This document shows positions 25,681 to 36,100 of a stretch of 64,000 nt of DNA, in pieces. Source of the stretch: Monarcha castaneiventris obscurior (taxonomy: Eukaryota > Chordata > Aves > Passeriformes > Monarchidae); contig JAMPIT010000493.1 of NCBI GenBank assembly GCA_026261815.1, positions 6,155,501-6,219,500 on the forward strand, written 5' to 3'. Position 1 is the stretch's first letter; the number at the start of each line of letters is the position of its first letter. The notes under the pieces were generated by a model that worked only from the letters and a program-made list of their open reading frames with translations, did not search any database and had not been told where the DNA came from. Position numbers and translations under genes: made by a program.

Positions 25681-28310
25681 CAGAGCCATGCTGGGTTGGG
25701 GCTGAGGAGGAAAAGGACTTCCCTCACTGGCAAAGGCTTTGCACACACAATGAGGAGTTGTTCTGCACTCAGCAAAACACACCCTGCTCGCTCTCTGAGG
25801 ACACTGCCCAGGGCTTTTTGCTTCCCCTTCTCCCAGGCAGCACATCTGTACATCCCTGAAACACCACGTTACCACCTGGGGCCAGGTTGTGCTATGGCAC
25901 AAACGTGGCCACTCTTGGTTAATTCTGAATCGGGTGATTTTCTGTACTGCTTTGGTTCTCAAACGACCTGAGAGTCAATGAAGTGCAGGCAGGTGGCTCT
26001 CTTGGGGTAAGGCTACGCTGAAATTTGGAGATGGGATTGTCAGGGACAGTGTTTAGATATACTTCACTCTGGCTAAGAGTAGGAGAGATTGACTCTCACC
26101 TGCAATCCCAATTCCTGGAGAGCTTGTTCAGCTCCTGCCCAGCTCCTTGTTGCTGCTATTTCCTGAACTGGTTCATTTAGAGTCTGTGCCTACACATCCT
26201 GCACATACCCCCGAGCTCCAAGCAAGAGCTGCTCAATGTTTACTTCTCTCAGACCCTTCAATTTAGCCAGCAATGGCATAATGTGATCCAGTCTCTGAAA
26301 ATGAGAGCTGAAAGCATTCAAATCAGAAATAAAAGGCCAGATTTTCAACAGTGGGGGTAATTATTAATTGGCATAGTTCATCCAAATAATAATTTCTGTT
26401 TTCATGGAGCTGTTTGAGAAAGGTGAGTAATTCTTGCTTAAAATACAGGAATATCTCCGTAGTAAAATTCCTGTGTAGTAAAGGAGCTTTTCTAGCTACC
26501 TAAGGAATATCAGGCCTGTATTCCACTTGAGCAGTCATCCTCAGGGCTTTGTGCAGGGTGCACACAGAGTTGTAAGTGCCTTATTTCAGGCCAGAAGATG
26601 GGTCAGATTCTGCTCTTTGTTCCTTTTTGGTTTCTCACAAACAAGTGGTAGGTCCTTTGCAGGTGCTTGCAAGATGTGCAGTTGCATTTTCATCCTTCAA
26701 AACCCCACTCTCAAGACTTTTGTGCAGAATCCCTGCTCTTTGTTAAAACTTTCATTGTGGGAGACAAGGAGGTATCTTTTTGTCCCATTCTTTCGGGCAA
26801 TTTTGCCATCAGAGATTTATGTTTGTATTTATTGAAAAACTCTTCACTAATACAGATGTAGTATAAAAGAAGAATCCAGCACCAAAAGTTTTCTGGTTCC
26901 TAATGCCACTCAGAACTGATACATTATTGTATTTACTTAAGAAACGGATCACTATTTTATGTTTTTTTCTCAACTTTCCTGACTCAAATCTTTCTATTTT
27001 CTATTTATTCTCTCCCCCTGTAGCACAATGCTGGCTGTTTGTCAGGTACAAGGCTTCACTGCTGAAATAATACACTATTCATTGCTGGAAGCCTGATAAT
27101 GGGTAAAAGATCAGCTCTGGCTGAAAGTGGGACTGGCCTTGGAGGGTTGAGATGTTCTCTAATGAATGTGGTTTATGTTATTTTTCTGAAAAGGGGGAAA
27201 ATTAATTTGAGTAAAACATTCCTTGAATATTGTATTCTGGAAGACATGAAACTCTGGAACAATGCTGACAACGAAAGCAGAATCTCCAAAGATTCTGTAC
27301 AGCTGTTCTCTTCCTCCCCACCACACTTTCTTGTCACTCACATTGGAAATCCTTATTCAGCCTTCTGAGCACTGCCCATGTTTCACAAAGGTTTTTTGCT
27401 CTTACTCTTTCAGTAACATGTTCACCATTCTCTTATATTTTTATTTTTGAGCTGGTTTCCAAACTGTTCCTAACTTCTGGGGAGTAAACATAATTACGCC
27501 TAAATTTGGTTGCTTTCTCCCTGACAGTACTTTCCATTTACTTTCCTCACAATACTTTACGTTTGTGTTTTGTGCCTACCAAGAGAAATTAGATTTTATC
27601 TTCTTAGGATCAGCTTTTGGGTGGTTCATATATGTTCACTGCATGCAAAAATTTGGTGTTCTATAGCAAGCAGTGAATAATATTTATTAATTGGCTTACC
27701 TGGTGCAACTAATTTCACTTCCAAATCTCAGGAGAGGCAGCTTCAGTGAAGCCAGAATTCTGCTGCCCTCAGGAGCAGGAGAATCAAACCCCAGTCTATC
27801 TTAACCCAGGTTGGGACTCCGCCTTTGTTATCAGCTTCCTGTTTTTAACTGGTGGTGAAATGATCTTTTTGAACTACGTGTGAACAGTGTCAGTCCAGAA
27901 GACTCAGGAAAGAGTTTTCCATTTAGAAGTAGATCCACATAATTCAAGAGTAATGAGATCAGTTTGTTCTGGTCTTTCACTGACTTTCTGATTACTTTTA
28001 GCTCTGGCTAGAATCCAGCATGGATAATTAAATTCTTCCTTCCTAATTCCCCCTCTAGTTTCAGTTGCATATGGCATTCTTTGGCTTCTGTTGTTTTTTT
28101 GTTTGTTGGTAACTACTAAACTGTTCTACATTTCACCCCAGAATTGGCTGCATTTCAAAACCTCATGAAGTGTTTCATATTTTCTATTATTTATAAGCCA
28201 CCTTGAGACTAATGTGGATTAAGGGTCCCACCTGAACTGAAGAATATATTATTCCATTCCCTGACATAATTCATAACTCATAGGTTTTAGAATCTTACTA
28301 AATATCTCTC
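25681..28310. other. non-coding unique sequence
   Basis: No gene or recognised repeat. Overlapping open frames at about 25456-25971 on both strands are partly CR1-derived and are not supported as genes. The remainder is AT-rich with no clear feature. Confidence 0.55.
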
Positions 28311-28525
28311 CATAGGATTAGTGGGGTTGGAAGGGAGCTCTGGAGACCAAACAGTCCTTGCTTGGAACAGGGTCAGCTGCAGTAGGATGCTCAGGACCAT
28401 GCTGGGTTTTGCATATTTCCAAGAATGGAGACTTCATACCCTCCCTCAGCCTCCTGTTGCAAGGCTTGACCCCTTGTGAGCACTTGTTACATCTCTGTCA
28501 GGACACAAAACTGTTTTGAATCTGC
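28311..28525 (-). mobile_element. CR1 LINE 3' end fragment (diverged)
   Basis: Complement of a CR1 3' region: CATAGGATTAGTGGGGTTGG, AAGGGAGCTCTGGAGACCA and GGAACAGGGTCAGCTGCAGT. Then CCAAGAATGGAGACTTCATA, CCTCCTGTTGCAAGGCTTGA, and a GAGCACTTGTTACATCTC end. It is moderately diverged. The inner boundary is approximate. Confidence 0.8.
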
Positions 28526-29171
28526 AGGCAGTTTTAATTTTTGAGTCTTGTTGTATCCTCTGTTCCACAGCTGTTCCTGTGGTCTCACTCCCAGGTCCTG
28601 TCATCCATGGTATTCCCTTCTCCAGGAAAGCTATTTTTGTATCCCAGTGGTGATTGTTAAAACAGTGCTATCATTGACAGCCACAAATTTAATAATTTAG
28701 TTTAGTTCACTAGGCCACTGATCTGGAAGAAAATTTCCAATGGGCAGATCCTGTAATTATTTTGGAAAGACCCACTCAATGGGCTCTGTCTGATCAAGAC
28801 CTGGAACCTTCACCTCGTTTCACTTTATTAAGTGGATCAAGTGTGTGGGAGTGACCATCATAAGTCTGTTTGTATTAAGGTCCATTCAAGCTCAAGCAGG
28901 GTCTTGAGGGATGAAGAGTGTTCTCCAAACATTTGTAATGGGAATTGAGTCGTAGTGGGATCTTCAAACACTGCACTTCAAACAGAGCTGTAAGACAAAG
29001 TGTCATTTAACTGAGTTCCCAAACTACAAAAACTCTGTAATTTTTGTCAATTTTTAGCCAAATACCATGTGTTTGGACATTCATTGAGAGTGGAGAAACT
29101 CATTAACATTTCACAACAGAAGAAACAAAAAATTTAGCATTGTAATACTTAGCATATAATACTTCAATACC
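28526..29171. other. non-coding sequence between two CR1 fragments
   Basis: No feature recognised. Part of the first 150 bp could be eroded CR1 continuing inward, but similarity is not clear. Confidence 0.5.
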
Positions 29172-29318
29172 GTCATAGAATCATAGAATAAAGTCATAGA
29201 AAGGGTTGGGTTGGAAGGGACCTTAACACCATCTAGTTCCAATCCCGTGCCATGGACAGGGACATCTCCCAGTAGACCAGCTTGCTCAGAGCCCCATCCA
29301 GCCTGGCCCCATCAAAGC
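29172..29318 (-). mobile_element. CR1 LINE 3' end fragment
   Basis: Complement of a CR1 terminus with two octamer-like tail units (GTCATAGAATCATAGAATAA and AGTCATAGAA). These are followed by GGGTTGGAAGGGACCTTAA, CATCTAGTTCCAATCCC, GCCATGGACAGGGACATCTC and CCATCCAGCCTGGCCCC. It is about 145 bp and well preserved. Confidence 0.92.
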
Positions 29319-31597
29319 AGAACACTCTAACTGACCATATAAAAGTGTTGAGACCTTGCAAAAAGTAAATTCTCTTTTTCGTTTTAAAATCACAGATGGT
29401 CTCAGAATTGGGTAAAACCATCCTCTTTTACCCTAGCAGTGTTTTGAGTGCCAAGTTTGAGCTGCTTTTTAAATGAGATCTCAGCGTGAGGTGTGAATTT
29501 TCCTTTCCAGAAGTTCGAAGTCCTTAGAGCCCCATGTGCACCACACTTCTAATCCTCCATAAAAAAACCTTCCTGGCTGTTTGACTAAGACAGGTGGTAA
29601 CTAAAGCACTTCACCTGCCTTGCTAAGCTAATGGCACCGTGTGAGTTGTGGCCTCATCCCTCACGAGTGGTAATGTCTGGAGAAGGCAGTTACTGCCTTC
29701 TGGATACTCCCATTTGACAGGGAATATCACCCATTGCCATGCTGCCTTTATCTCCTGCCTGGAGCCTGGAGATTTAGGCTGGTTTCTTAATAGCTTTGCT
29801 GTAATCCACACTTGTGGTTGTGATGTGTATCTGGGAAGCAGGTATTAAGTATTAATAAACCTGCTATTTAGCTTAGGTTTGCGAAGTAGGGAAGATTGAG
29901 ATCCTTATTTGTCAAGGCATTTAAAAGCGTGTTAAAAGTCCCATTAACATCAGTTCAACTACTCACATGCACAGAGATAAGGCTTTATCTAGACTGAGAC
30001 CAGTGCTCAGTGCTTGACAGAATATAACCCTAGATATATTGTCTCTATATTTCATGCTCTAGATTTGCACATTAAATAAATCAGTCATCTTTATAAGATT
30101 GCACATTATAATAAAGCATTTATTATCAAAAAGTCTTAACTTTTTTATCTTGCACAAGCATCCTGAAAACTTAAAGTTATATCAGATAACTAAAAAATAA
30201 TTTATGTTCCTTTCATATGGCATAGAGTGCCCGTGGTCTGTAGGTTTGAATTTCTACATCTCTTACTGACAAAATACAGCATGTATTTGGATCCAGAAAA
30301 TGTTATTTTATCCCACTTCCCTTCCAGGAAAAAAAAAAGAGAACTCAGAAAATAACAATACAATTCAACAAGACAATTCAAAGAAAAGGTAGATATTGCT
30401 GCAGAAGTGCTCAGTTATTTTGTAAGGTGGCATTGTGTTTCTCCCATGCAACAGTAGATTCATCAGTCAGCAAGAATTACACAAGTACCTGTTCGTTCTT
30501 TCCTTTAAAAAAAAATGTATTGCAGGCCAAAAGAAATAAATGTGAGCCAAGATTTGATGGAACACTCCCCCACCTGCTTGTGGGAAGGATTTTACAGGAG
30601 AAGTCCCCTCACTTACTCACCTGGAGATCTCACTGATTCCGTTCCAAGGCTGGAGTCATCAACAAGGCAGGCATCAACTTGGACATGAGGCAAACGTAGC
30701 TCACAGATCTGCAACTGGGCTGGGAAATTCAGAAAGTCACAGGAAACGCCCCAGAACAGCTGCCTAAGCAGATAGTTCAAATCCCATAAATTGTGCAGCA
30801 GGAATGAGGTAAGGAGATGAACCATTGCTGATGGGGTTTAAGTTGCTGATTCACTTCCTTGTGTGTAGCGCTGCTTTGGGTTTTGACATCTATTTATTTC
30901 ATTTGCTTATGCATTTTAAATGTAATTCCTCCAGATAATTTTATTATGAAACAGCAGTGCAGTGAATCAAGTTAAATCGCACAGAGCCCATGATTTGGGT
31001 TCTGAACCAAATTTTCCCAAGAATGTGAACTTAGGGTCCCACTTCAGGGAGATCATTAATTTAAACATAATATTTATCCCTGAATACTGATACTAAATTA
31101 GAGTTTTCTGGAAAGTGCCACAAATAGTCTGAATCCTGAAAAATAAAGTAAATTAATTGAAAGGAAAACTGCTTTCTCTTAAAGCAGAAAGATTTCTTTG
31201 CTTCATTCACACCTTGTGCTTGTATTTTTAATTTCCTGCTTTCCAAGCAAACTGGGTTATCAGAGTTTTGAGTCTACTGTGCTTGGTTGTTTGTGATGAA
31301 GATAACACTTCCTGACCATACACTTGACCCCAACGAAGTAACTAAAGCAAATAAATTTGAATAAGGAGAAAATTAATGATGTTATTTACTCCTTCTCATT
31401 AAGGGCATTAAAACAGATGTGTATCAAGGAAAAAAAGATTAATTAATAGAATAAATTAATAGAGGCCAACAAGCGCAACATTTAAAATGAAAGCAATTTA
31501 AAAAGTGTTCAGTTGCAAATTTCTTATAATGGAATATTTAATTTTTTAAAAGCAACCAATTAAAAAAAACATAGAAAAAATTAAATTAAATTACAAT
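29319..31597. other. non-coding unique sequence
   Basis: No supported gene or transposon. AT-rich, with A runs near 30330 and 30509. Short open frames only. Confidence 0.55.
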
Positions 31598-31602
31598 CAA
31601 CC

Positions 31603-31811
31603 TGATGAAAGGAATGAGATAGATTTGTCTTCGCAAACAAACTGTGGGTCTGCTGATAGGTAAAAGCTAGATACTGAGAGGTGAAAGAAACAATGGGAGG
31701 AATTCTGCTGATTGATCAAAGGAGTGAGAGGGATTTCTCTTTACAAACAAACTGTGGCTTTGCTGATAGGTAAAGATAGATCCTGAGAGACGAAAGAAGC
31801 AATGGGAAGAA
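31603..31811. repeat. direct repeat of about 100 bp inside the U3-like region
   Basis: Two copies start 110 bp apart, at TGATGAAAGGAATGAG (31603) and TGATCAAAGGAGTGAG (31713). Both contain CAAACAAACTGTGG, TTTGCTGATAGG/TCTGCTGATAGG, GATAC/TCCTGAGAG, and AARAARCAATGGGARGAA. Identity is roughly 80-85% by eye. Duplicated enhancer blocks are common in retroviral U3 regions. Confidence 0.85.
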
Positions 31812-31948
31812 CCATAAATTCCATAGGAAAATAAAAAGGGGGGTATACATTAGAAGGGGGTCTGTATTAGGTGATCTGGGAAGTCCGTACCTCCTAAGTA
31901 CCTCAGCCAATGGGAAAAGAGAGAGGGAAATGTGGCCGGGAAATAAGG

Positions 31949-32028
31949 ATAAAAAGGAGGCTGTGTCCTCTAACAATCTGAGAGGCCTCATGGGAATGCC
32001 CCATGGCCTCTCCCTTTATTCGAATAAA
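31949..32028 (+). promoter_or_regulatory. LTR TATA-like box and polyadenylation signal
   Basis: ATAAAAA at 31949-31955 would place transcription start near 31980. AATAAA at 32023-32028 follows, giving an R region of a usual size. Between them, 31982-32010 forms a near-perfect hairpin (GAGGCCTCATGGG against CCCATGGCCTC, two-base mismatch). These are sequence matches only. Confidence 0.55.
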
Positions 32029-32109
32029 GTAGCAGGACTCCTCTGTCTCATTTTTGGACATAAACCTCTGGTGTTTGTCGATTCATTTTCCTGACACTGA
32101 CAACTTTCA

Positions 32110-32579
32110 ACAATTAAAAGCCTGAACTGTAAGTCCCATCTGCTTAATAAATATTCTGTCAAAACAGTGTGGGACAGTGATTTAAATGACATGGGTTTAA
32201 GAATTCAGCCATAAGCTTCCAGGTTCTTTCTCAGTGCTCCTCATAGAAGGTAAGATCCTTTCAAAAAAAAACCCAAATCTATTTATTCTAGCTGGATGCC
32301 TTTGTCTGAAACAAAAAAGGTTTCAGCTCTCTGGTGGATGCTGGGGTGGTCTTAGGAAAGATATCCAGCTCTACCTTTTTATTATTAAGAATAACTTTCC
32401 TGAGGGAAGTAGAATGAAGTTAAATCATGGGATAGGTGAGTCTGAAGTGACCTTTTGATAGGTGGTAACTAATAACATGAACAAGTTGGTAGTTTGCAGG
32501 TAGTTAGTGCAACAGAATTGGGCTGGGTGGGGGGGTTACAGCCCGTATTTGAGAAGTAAAAGGAACAGCAACTCTTCCA
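32110..32579. other. non-coding spacer between two LTR elements
   Basis: About 470 bp. It holds no retroviral internal sequence or primer-binding site that I can recognise, so the two flanking LTRs are probably independent insertions. Confidence 0.55.
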
Positions 32580-32587
32580 TGACGTCA
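32580..32587. promoter_or_regulatory. perfect cAMP response element (TGACGTCA)
   Basis: An exact palindromic CREB/ATF consensus at the left edge of the second LTR-like element. It may lie just outside or just inside it. A chance match is possible. Confidence 0.5.
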
Positions 32588-32744
32588 GCATGTGGAATAT
32601 GGGGTTATAGTCATGAAAATGATTAAGGCTTATGGTTACCAGAGGGCCCGGTGGGCAAGGCCCAGCTGGATGGCCGAGAGCTGGCTGAGGGGCAGCTGAG
32701 AGTGAGGAGAGGGTCGGCTGAGTGACAGCTGGAAGTCAGTTTGT

Positions 32745-32902
32745 GATTGGCTGGAGGAACGCGTGCACAGCACATGAGCAGGAAGCTGATTGGCTGATAG
32801 GACGCGTGGACAGCATATGAGCAGGAAGCTGATTGGCTGATAGGACGCGTGCACAGCACATGAGCAGGAAGCTGATTGGCTGATAGGACGCGTGGACAGC
32901 AG
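32745..32902. repeat. 43-bp tandem repeat, about 3.7 copies, each with GATTGGCTG
   Basis: GATTGGCTG starts at 32745, 32788, 32831 and 32874, exactly 43 bp apart. Copies 1 and 3 share GCACAGCACATG, while copies 2 and 4 share GGACAGC. The present array therefore probably grew by duplicating an 86-bp dimer. Copy 1 differs after the core (GAGGAAC instead of ATAGGAC). Each unit has an inverted CCAAT box, the NF-Y recognition core, so the array could work as a multimerised enhancer. Confidence 0.93.
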
Positions 32903-32965
32903 CACTGCAGCTGTGCCAGCCAATGGGTGCCCTTCTGCTGTTCAGTTCGGCTTGGTTTCAGTTGA

Positions 32966-33025
32966 GATTAAGGGTATAAAGATTAAGGGTATAAAGATTA
33001 AGCGTATAAAAATTAAGGGTATAAA
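32966..33025 (+). promoter_or_regulatory. four tandem 15-bp units, each ending in TATAAA
   Basis: The unit GATTAAGGGTATAAA occurs at 32966-32980 and 32981-32995. It is followed by GATTAAGCGTATAAA at 32996-33010 and AATTAAGGGTATAAA at 33011-33025. TATAAA therefore occurs at 32975, 32990, 33005 and 33020, always with the same spacing. The AATAAA at 33044 lies only 19 bp after the last TATAAA. For that one, initiation about 30 bp downstream would fall just past the polyadenylation signal; the earlier boxes would start before it. The amplified core promoter is directly visible; its activity is inference. Confidence 0.9.
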
Positions 33026-33124
33026 GAGGGGGTGATTTTTGGCAATAAAGGCTCTTCTTCGGACATACAAGAGGGTCTGTTGTCTTTGTTCCCCATTATG
33101 ACTAAGCATTAGTTGTGGAAATCC

Positions 33125-36100
33125 ATTTCTTCCTGAGGGTAAGCCTGCAATACAATCAGAAAGTTTGAGGCTATTTTCCTCAAAGTTCTCTGGTTTTTTT
33201 CCCCTCTTCCCTGACCTTGGACAGGAGGTTGGAGTCAATAAAGTGTATTCCTCTTTTCTGCTGTGAATCCTTCAGCGTTGAGGAAATTTGGTTTGGTTGA
33301 GGTTTTCAAAACTTTTTGGTTGCATTTTTCAACTTTTCCTTTCCATGCATGTTTTCTGATTTGACCTGTCAGAATTATGGCATTAAAATTTTGTCACAAT
33401 GAGAGAGTTTTTGATGTGGCAGTTATAAAAACTTTATTAGTGTGGGCTTATACTTTAGAAATTGGTACTGGAAAACACTCCTCCAGGTAAAGAATGTCCC
33501 TACTTTTCTGTTGTTATCTCTGTAATAATTAAATATTAGCTAACTCTGCTTGACAGAAGCATTGGGAATGCTGCCTATGACCCATCAATGCCAATGGCAA
33601 GTCAATCACTTACTCTGTGAGCTTTAAACAAATCCCGGGTTTGGGACAGCATCCTTGTCCATACAGGCACCAAGAGTGGACTTACATTTAACCACAGAAA
33701 AATAATTTCATTTCCCATGTCTGAGTCTTCCCTCTGCATCAAACTCTCACAAGTTATTATTTGGCTGAATTTTGGGTCTAGTGAAGGGCAGAACTGCTGG
33801 AGGTTTCAGTGGTTCACAGCCAGGTAGCAGCTGTTGCAGGTGACAGCAGAAGGGTGATGTACTGCTTGAGACTGTCTCAGTGAATTCCCGCCGGTGTCAA
33901 AACCACCACTACAGTCTTTGCAGTTTCAGCCAGAATGAAACAAATCTCCAAGGCTTAGAGTGTATCTGTAGCTTATTTCTTCTTATTGGGGTAGGAATAA
34001 ACCTTTTGAAGGAGTAGTTTTGACAGGTAAGGTAACACTGCTGAATGATAGTATAAAGGAGTGGATGGCTGGAGTTTGTTTTCATTTTCTTCCTTGGGAA
34101 GAATAGGGAGAGAGGTTAGGAGAAACAAGGGGGCTTTTAAAAATAACATCTAATATGTCATTCAGTATCCAGCCTCAAATCCTTACTTTATATATATATA
34201 ATTCAAAGTAAACAAAACTGACATGATTCACAGTGTTCAATAACTGCAGTGCAAGGTCGATTAGCCTCAGTACAAATTACAAACACTTGCAGACATATAA
34301 CAAAACCCCTAAAAAAAGCAGCTCATGGGCAGATTGAGCAACATAACTCACATGTACATGTTTACTAGCACACTTTCTGAGTTAATTCCAAGACTTTCTG
34401 AAAAGTTTGGGACCTAGAAACAGCAATGGCAGGAAAACAAGTCACTTGTTTCAAGACTTCCATTGCTTTTCTCACTCCAGCGCCTTGACAGTGTTTAACC
34501 CCTTGGGATCACACAAAGTGTATTTCAGCTTCTGCCAGACCTTGGAAGTGAGTTAAGGTGGCTTTTTCACCCTGTTTCCATGCATTTTCTTCACTTGCAC
34601 TGCAGTGTGGATTCACATTTCAGTTTGGATGCCACATGAGGCATCGATTGCCACGTGCGATACAAATCTCAAGAATCTGAGAGCAAGGGCAGAAAATACA
34701 TGACTTTTGCTGGTTTGCTGGTTTTATTGCCCATGACTAGGCAACACAGTGCTTGGAAGGATGGGAGACTACTCTTTCAGTCTTAATTTTGATCAGAACC
34801 CAATCATAGCACAGGAGCACTTATGAATGGATGAGCAGCTTCAAGCATCAATCTTTGTTAACAGTTTATCAGTGGTAAAAATAACCCCCTAGTCATAGAT
34901 TTGAGCTGGAATAATATTGGGATTGATACTTGCTGCAATGGAAATACAAAAGTAAAAGGAATTGCTATTAACATTTAGAGGGAATGAAGAGCATGCATGT
35001 AGGCATGACATGGATACATCAACCATTGCAGCAGGCATTAATTAAACTTTCTGCAACATTTGGACAGCTTGGATATAAGCCTGGTGTGGAAAATCACATG
35101 CACATCACTTTAACCCTGCCTGCTATAATGGAATAGCAATTCTTTCCAGCATCTCAGTCAGCTCTATCAGGTTATTAAATGCAGGCTGGCGGTGCCAGGA
35201 GCTGCTCTGTTGCACAAACTGATACATTTAAAAAATGAACACAATTCATGTCAACGTGTATTGGAAATACCCAGAATGGTTTTTCCAGCTATCGCTTCTC
35301 TGTGTGTTTATGAATAAGTTTATGGGGATTTGTTCTCTTTTTGGCAGAAGGGAGTGGACTTTTGAATATCCACATTTCCATGAAAACAAGATTTCAGTCA
35401 TACCTGGGGAATAGAACACATCTATTATTCTATCCAGTATGAGCAAAGCTGGGGGTGTTGTTTATGGCAGAGAGGGAGTAAGTGTGAAGTGCTTTGATTT
35501 AGGGACATGAGATGAGTGTTTGGGGGGGTCTGAGGGCATATTTTATTTTGCAAAATTATTTCAGGGTACAGAGGAGAAGAGGAGCTATTCCAAACTGAGT
35601 CTAACTGTAGCACTAACTTCCAGTTCTAATTTACTGCACAGTTCTACTGAATATTTCACTGTGAAGATGCCAACCAGCTGGATCTTCATCTTCTTGAAGG
35701 CAGTAGAAACATGTGTCCACAAAGGCCAGTGCCCATAGGAGCGGATCTATTTAGTGACAGAAGGAAGGAAGGATGTGGAAAAGAGAAGTAAAGAAAATAT
35801 GAGTAATGTTGCCAGATTTTGCCCTCTAGATCAAGTAATTACATGAAAGCCTTGACTATCTATTTTTCTACCTGTATCTCTAATTATCTTTAGCTCATTT
35901 AAGTATGTCTGTGTTCATAACTATGAAAACCTTGATCTGGAATATTATCGTATCATGATCTGAGCAGTTCATGGTACTGCTCAGAAGCCAAATTAATGCA
36001 TTTCAGCATTACAATCACTGTATATATGCACAAATATACATCCTTTGGATAGAAACCTGACTTAGAGAGTTCTGAATTCTCAGTTTGGCAACAGCTTGAT

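Larger units (their letters stand above)
31603..32109 (+). mobile_element. solo LTR-like element of an avian endogenous retrovirus
   Basis: The layout is that of a retroviral LTR read on plus. It has an upstream U3 with a duplicated block (31603-31702 and 31713-31811). An AGCCAATGGG CCAAT box lies at about 31911, a TATA-like ATAAAAA at 31949-31955, and AATAAA at 32023-32028. A T/G-rich U5-like tail follows (GGTGTTTGTCGATTCATT). No gag, pol or env sequence lies on either side, so it is a solo LTR or fragment. Both ends are uncertain: a CA end is possible at 32096 or 32109. ACAAT occurs just outside at 31593-31597 and 32110-32114, but the first of these does not abut a TG start. Family not named. 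Confidence 0.7.
32591..33115 (+). mobile_element. second solo LTR-like element with internal tandem repeats
   Basis: Reads as an LTR on plus. A TG start is possible at 32591 (TGTGGAATATGGGG). U3 carries 43-bp repeats with ATTGG/CCAAT-type boxes (32745-32902) and another CCAAT at about 32920 (AGCCAATGGG). Next come four TATAAA boxes (32975-33025), AATAAA at 33044-33049, and a short U5-like tail (GAGGGTCTGTTGTCTTTGTT). No internal retroviral coding sequence adjoins it. Ends are approximate, and no clean target-site duplication was found. It is unlike the element at 31.6-32.1 kb, so it belongs to a different family. Confidence 0.72.

Noticed and set aside
32745..32902. CRISPR-like array of regularly spaced repeats
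   Set aside because: Whole 43-bp units repeat with no unique spacers, and they sit in an LTR of a vertebrate genome.
31603..33115. A single provirus bounded by two LTRs
   Set aside because: The two LTR-like regions differ in sequence, and the 470 bp between them has no retroviral coding or primer-binding site.
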